Made by a program: the position numbers and the translations under genes
The notes under the pieces: generated by a model
Seen by the model: only the letters and a program-made list of their open reading frames with translations
Told to the model about the DNA's origin: nothing
Databases searched by the model: none
In this document: positions 58,300 through 64,000 of the stretch, piece after piece
Layout of the letters: each line of letters begins with the position of its first letter
Numbering within the stretch: position 1 is the stretch's first letter
Source: Nematostella vectensis
Lineage: Eukaryota; Cnidaria; Anthozoa; Actiniaria; Edwardsiidae
Assembly: GCF_932526225.1 (NCBI RefSeq)
Contig: NC_064037.1
Coordinates: forward strand, 1,054,001-1,118,000
Direction of reading: 5' to 3'
Length of the DNA stretch: 64,000 nucleotides

Positions 58300-61200
58300 A
58301 ATTATTATTTTTTTTTTATTCTATCGTTTTTTAAAGTATTTTTGCTCTGTTGATTCTAGCTTCAAATTTTACCAAAAGGTCCATGATGGTGATATTTGTA
58401 ATAGAATACCTGTTATTTATTAAATAATATGTCTTACATGATGTTTTTTTGCAAATTGATTTACATGTAACTGTCTTCCAAACATCGGCACTGTATATTT
58501 CAAACCCCTTAACATATTTTAATAACAACCTTGTACTATACAATTCGAGCATCACTCCCCTTTGAACAATTTATAAAATGCTAAATTCCTATCTCAAGCA
58601 TCTCATTATGACTGGGCAAGAAAGTAATTTTTATCTTGCCTTTATCTTTTCTCTAAAAAGTATATTCCTAAGCAAAAATAGTAGTATTAGAATTGTCTTT
58701 TAAATCCACTTACTCTTTTGTAGCTTGAAGCAGTCATAAAAATCCTTGATACATGAGTCCACCTTTTTCATGAAATCTCTCCAAGCTACTTGGCTTGTAC
58801 TGTTGTCTTTCATCAACAACTGTACAAGGGTTTAGAATACCTGTTATTGTCTGAGTGGAATCTATGATTTCTCTATTTTTATTATTCTGGATTGCTTTTA
58901 CTTAAAAAAGCTTTATTTTTACTTGCTATTCCAAGTCCTTGATAGCCGTCTTCCTCTTCTATGCCTTATCTTGTGAATCCCATAAAAGGTGATAACTCTA
59001 GTTCATGATACCCAAAGAACTATATCAACCAAAATATATTCAACTATATCAATTAAAAAATTATATGAACATAGTTTTCCTTACATGTCCTAAAATCATT
59101 TTTGGTTTGTTGTGAACAGACACATCATTTACATAACCATTGATGCAATGTCAAAGTATTTTGTGCAGCTGTCCTTACTGTCAGACTAGGCTAAGACTAA
59201 AGACCGCTGTGGTAGAGACCATAGTCTAGTGGAAATAGAAACAGAATCTTTGAGACTGAGGAGGTGTTAAAAGTGCTTCAAGAAACTGATGATAATTATT
59301 TAGGATGTTCATGATAATGTAAGTGATGCCTGTCCTTTTTGTTTTTGTCTACACATTAGTCTACTCAACTGATTTGACAAATTCCTAGTCTAGCTTCTAG
59401 AGCAGCTGTGCAGTAGCTGGTACCAAGTACTCATATATTTTTTTATGCATAGGAATCTTTTTAGCTAAAGAGGGGGGAGGGGGAGGTCAAGCATGCCTAC
59501 CTGCCAAGTTCTCCATACAGTAGGTCACTCAAGAAATAGGAGCAAAGTAAAGGACACCCTTTTTCCATATGTGAAGGCACTAATACAAATAAAATAGATG
59601 TTGGACCTGTCACATTCCAAAAGTTAAAGTAAAACCTAAGGAAAAACTTACAAGCAAGTGTCATCCAGCCTTCAGATAATATTCTACAACTACATTCGGT
59701 GAAGGGTCCAGCCCTAAGAGCAAACTAAATCCAGGAATATCGTTTGTTTTGAATTAGTTGTGCTGATTCAGGGTGGAAGAGTTAACAAGAACATAGCTTA
59801 AGTAAACAAATTTCCCTCTGTTCAAGTTTTAGCGGGTGAAGTACAAAAAAACACTTTCAAATAACAAAATAAGAATTTATGAATATATGAAATAGAGTGG
59901 GCCTACGGTTGAACAATTGGGAACCACGGCAAAGTGGACTGAGAATTACGCTTGCTCTGACTTTGAAAGCTAATAACTTCACAAAAACCAAACTAAAGTC
60001 GATGGATTTTATAGACTGAAAAATTTCCGGAAAGACAGGTCAATAGCTACTCGATCCTCTGCTGAAATACTATCGGCCAAAAATCTCATTTAGATATCAA
60101 ATCGATACTTATTCGCTCGATCCCCGTTATACGCTCGAACCATCTCATTTTCCGACTAGATGCGAACTAGAGAACCTCACAAAAACTTTAATAACTTGAA
60201 AAGCTTTAGGTAAGACGAGCTGATTTTCAATACATATACACAGAGAAGCATAACAAAGAAAATGTTAATGAAAGTTTTGCTTGTTCGTCTGATTTGATAG
60301 GTTATTTTCTCGCGTTTTTACAGAGGACGCTCGAGTAGATATCCCACTCGCCAGAAAATTCTGATCGATTGACAATCATACGCTCGAGAGTTTTGTCAGT
60401 TTCTGAAAAGAGGTTCTCATGAGAAAGACAACGAAATTTTCTTTTGAATCCTGGATTTTTATTAACATCAGATACAATATTTGTGCTGCTTTGGTGGTCT
60501 GATTTCAGCGCTCGCGCCAATCGGCAGTGCATTGTTTACAGAACGCGCCTTTGGTTACCGTGGAAGCGAAATGCATTCGAAAGTGGGGAAATCTGCCGGC
60601 ATTTGAAAGCGCCGATTTCGTGCGCCCGCTAGCCCATCGTGATTGTAGAACACAGATAATAGGAGACAAAGCAGCTGCGTACTTACTCTAAAAGCTTCAA
60701 AAGCTCAGAAGGTCAATACATAAACCACAATTATTTAGCAACCCTTGCATGCATCTGGGTCTTGGACAATATAGCCATGGAGAGCTCATTTGGGCATTGT
60801 TTTGCCTGGCTAGTTGAAGTAATGAAGAAAGCTTTCTTCGTTACGAGATTACTTAAGTACATTTTGAATACATACGGGTAAAATCATCAACAAGAGAGTA
60901 TTCGAAAGATGCATTTTGTACTAGAGCAAATAAGTAAATGTACTTACAGTATATGTCAGAATGATTTTTATTTAAAACAGATTTTCATACTAGTTTTAAC
61001 ATAATTTACATTCAATATTTTATAGAACAATCGCTTACTTTTCTTCAGATGATCGAATACGAGCTTTGTGTGAGCTATCAATACCTTTTTATACGCTTAC
61101 AGCGTACAATAACAGCACGGAAATACAGATAATGCGCAGACAAAAATACCTCGCAAATCTCGACCTCTTCGTCAGATATAACTTGTGTCATCAATCCTTA

Positions 61201-61840
61201 TTTAGAGAACAATCGGCAAGGCTATTTTGCTGTAAAAACTAGCAAAAGAAGCTGTGATAACATTTTCCCCTTTAGTGACGGCCATCTAGAAATGACATGC
61301 GCATTAGATAATTTGTTACTTTGGCAACATCCCCACCACTGGGGTACACCGCTAATAGTTTTTGCGCCGACGTACCAAGCGGAGTTTTTCGGCACTTTTC
61401 TTGAATTTTCTCAAATAAAGCGAATAACCGCGCAAAAACACCCGCAAACTTCTTGAAGACCCAATCATATTTAGCATCCAGTGTCCCTTTAATGCATTTT
61501 TTCGAGGGTGTCTACAAAACGAAGACCCGAAACCTGTGACTCCAAAAGCTACGAACCCTAAAGCTACTTCCCCAAAAGCTACGACCCCAAAATTATTTCA
61601 GTTATTTTTAGAAAATAAGCTTGGATGTGGCCCTGAATTCTAACTTTTTTTGTATTTATTTGCATTTTCATTGTATCCATTGCGTTAGTATATTCGCTAT
61701 TCACAGCTATTTGAATGGCAAACAGCCTCGAAAAATTCACTTTAAAAATCTTACAGATTAAAGACCTTCAATCTATGAGCTAATATCGAACAATTGCTAT
61801 TCATAAAACTCATAATCGTATGCAATAGGCTTACATAATA
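58300..61840. other. Non-coding AT-rich stretch
   Basis: No gene is recognised. Small open frames around 60302-60632 on both strands overlap each other and have no motif. 61598-61760 is a copy of a dispersed repeat also found at 55248-55365 and in part at 46630-46675. Confidence 0.55.
61598..61760. repeat. Dispersed repeat copy
   Basis: Joins two blocks that occur separately elsewhere in the window: AAAATAAGCTTGGATGTGGC (as at 55258) and ATGGCAAACAGCCTCGAAAA (as at 46650). Confidence 0.75.
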
Positions 61841-61859
61841 CACCTGTGAGGCAAGGCAT

Positions 61860-62280
61860 AGTTAGTAGAGTATAAAGTGTAAGGTGGGAGGTAGTGTATG
61901 TGTCGGTGTGTGGGGCTTAGGTGGATGTTGGTGTTGTGTTGGGGCTTGGAATAATCGTGGTGGGTTGTATGATGGTGGGGTATGGGTAAAGTTGGTATGG
62001 GGCTGTTTGTGGGGTGAGGGATGAGGGGGTGCTTGTTGTGGGGTAAGTGGGTGGTTGGGTGTAGGTGATGTGAGTAGGGGGGTACTTGGGTGGTTAGCTA
62101 GGTATGAGGGGGGAGAAAGGGGGTTGTGACATGTATAGAGCTGGGTGGTAGTAGTGGGTAGGTATGTTGTGTGGTGAGGATAAAATAAGATTTAATTTGT
62201 GAGAGGGATGTGGGTGAGGGGGACGGGGTGGAGAAAGAAGTGGTGTGTGGGGGATTTGGGGGACGCCTTGGGATCCCTTA
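61860..62280. repeat. G/T-rich low-complexity block
   Basis: The + strand is dominated by GTGGGG, GTTGTG and GGTGGG runs with few C residues. There is no fixed period. Confidence 0.8.
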
Positions 62281-62284
62281 ATGT

Positions 62285-63465
62285 GATACAGCACTTTCCC
62301 AGTATAGTAATCATAGTTTTGGTTTTAATCTGGTATTCGTACTGAGGCTTCGATGCTTAACTGTGGCTGTGTGGGGTGATAAAATGTGTGGTAATGGACG
62401 TTGGTGTGTGGGTTAAAGTGTGTAAGTGTGGCTATTTTATATGGTGTATTGCATTGAGGGCTTTAAGGGTCGGAGTAGTGGCTATGTATGAGAGATGGAA
62501 ATAGGCTAGCAGTGAGATGTTAGGGGAGAACTGTGTGTTTGACCTTCGGAGGAAGGTGATAATTACATGTTGATAACTTCTTGTGATAACATATTGTTCA
62601 ATCTTGTGGAGTGTAATGTGAGCTTGTAGACAATTAAATAGAATTACAAGGCCGGTGATAGGAATAAAATATGAAGGCGTGCAGATACGGTATAAAAGAA
62701 AGAAATGGATGGCAAATAGGAGATAGATACTGGTTATATAAGTATAGGACAGTTGGCTCCTTGAGTACGGGGTGTTCTATTGTGTCGTGTAAAGAGAGAT
62801 TGTGTAACGATGCGCGCTCTAAGATAGTGGCTGATAAGCGATGAGTTTATGCGATGGCCTATATTGAGCGAAAATAATACGCAGAGGCACAGACAGCAGA
62901 AACGGCAGGAATACGAAAAATCGAGAGAAGTGAATGGCGTGTACCTGGGGGGGGGGGGGGGGGGGGGGGGGCTGATAAAAGGAGATACACAAACACACAG
63001 AAATAAAACAATAACGTGAGAAATTTAATAAGAGCTCTTAGAAATAAATGTGCCACCACACTAATTCTAGCCAAGATTTATCGTCAGGGAGCAAGATCGA
63101 TGGCTAGTTAGACGCGGTTAGGGAGGTAAAAACTGATGGGTGCCGAGGGTAGAAGACACGAGGACTAGGGCGGAATAGGAAAAGGCTAAAGGGGAAACAG
63201 GAGATATTACCGCGTCTGAGGTGTATTTCAAACTGTTGGCGATCGATCTAAACAGCTTGCTCCTATACACCAACGTGTGGTTGCACATGTTATGTGTTTG
63301 TGTGTGAGGCTTACCTTACGTCGGATTTTCGTTTTACTAAGGTCCGCATTTTCATAGCTTGAGCTTGTGATAACACGGTGCGACTAACCTAATAATGGCA
63401 TGTACCGGATGTGATCAGATTACGATGTTACAAGATTGTATTATTATAAAATGTATGTATATGGT
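62285..63465. other. Non-coding segment between G/T-rich blocks
   Basis: No gene is recognised. It contains a run of about 22 G residues near 62948-62970, which turns a complement-strand ORF into a polyproline artefact. Confidence 0.55.
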
Positions 63466-64000
63466 GGGGGAGGAGGGGGTGGCGTGACGTAGTGCAAGTT
63501 GCGGCGCGTATGAAGTAGGCGGGTTGTTTGTGTATTTGGGGGGGGGGGGGAAGGGATGGTTGGTAGAGGGCTGTTATGTGTGGTGTAGGGGTATTGTTAT
63601 TGTATTGTGATTCTGTTGTGTTGTGTGCAGTTTGTGGTGGTGAGGGGGGGGGGGAAGAAGGTGTATGTGAGTGTTGTAGGGCGTGTTGGTTTGTGGGTAG
63701 GGAGGGTGGGTCATAGGGTGTGGTCGTTTGTAGTTGGGTTTTGTGCTGTGGGGTAAATGTTTGTATGGTGGGGGCTGTATGTAGGGGGGGCTGGTTGTGG
63801 GGTGGTGTCTGGTGTAGGGTGTGGCTGGTTGGTGTGTTGTGGGTAGGTTGATAGAGTCGTAGGATGCTATGGTGTGTATGTAGTAGGCTATGTGTGGAGG
63901 GGTAGATGTGTGTGTGGTGGGAGGGGGGGGGGTTGGGCTGTAAGTAGGGTGTGTTGTTGGAGGGAGTGCTGGTTGTAGGATTAGTGGCTGCTGTAGGGTG
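63465..64000. repeat. Second G/T-rich low-complexity block, reaching the window edge
   Basis: Strongly G/T-biased, with many GGGG runs (for example about 63539-63550, 63645-63655 and 63920-63931). No canonical telomere repeat is visible. Confidence 0.8.

Noticed and set aside
62859-63074. Polyproline-containing complement ORF
   Set aside because: The proline run comes from a run of about 22 G residues. There are no splice sites or family motifs.

Overview
The window is nuclear DNA of an animal, most likely an anthozoan cnidarian such as a sea anemone or its relatives. It has intron-containing genes with GT-AG borders, AT-rich intergenic DNA, many minisatellites, and a mixed transposon load: BEL/Pao LTR element, L2/CR1-like LINE, Penelope-like remnant with a hammerhead ribozyme, tRNA-derived SINE, several short inverted-repeat elements, and a gene family I remember as multi-copy in cnidarian genomes. 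The clade is inferred from this mixture; no marker gene proves it.

Host genes by position: (1) the last exon of an RGS protein at 293-460 (+), cut by the left edge. (2) A complete nine-exon gene for transcription elongation factor TFIIS, complement 3483-10902, reconstructed exon by exon with consistent phases to 300 aa. Its introns are filled with minisatellites and a TTAA-flanked element. (3) A three-exon gene at 17532-20805 (+) for a 721-aa protein with the order TIR-SAM-TIR-TIR. (4) A two-exon 5' gene fragment for a basic, Arg/Gln-rich repeat protein, complement 35474-36235. (5) The large terminal exon of a fukutin-related (LicD-family) protein, 52351-53748 (+).

Mobile and repeated DNA: 11420-15434 is a composite fold-back element with opposing arms of 70-80 bp repeats and nested smaller elements. 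15838-17155 is a 32-bp purine-rich minisatellite. 22620-23685 is a hAT-like non-autonomous element. 24089-29779 is a BEL/Pao element (complement) with 209-bp LTRs and CCCTG target duplications. 30792-34919 is a ~4.1 kb segment bounded by ~120-bp inverted repeats that encloses a broken copy of the cnidarian multi-copy gene. 38174-41755 is a LINE with two stops. 43110-43535 is the end of a Penelope-like element with a hammerhead ribozyme. 47190-49290 and 51345-52260 are two different 36-bp minisatellites, each with a 12-codon periodicity.

From about 53.8 kb to the right edge I find no convincing gene. This part holds dispersed repeats, and from 61.85 kb onward long G/T-rich low-complexity DNA. 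Most long ORFs in the window are repeat artefacts. The most interesting items are the TIR-SAM-TIR-TIR gene, the inverted-repeat-bounded element carrying the uncharacterised gene family, the hammerhead ribozyme and the fold-back element.
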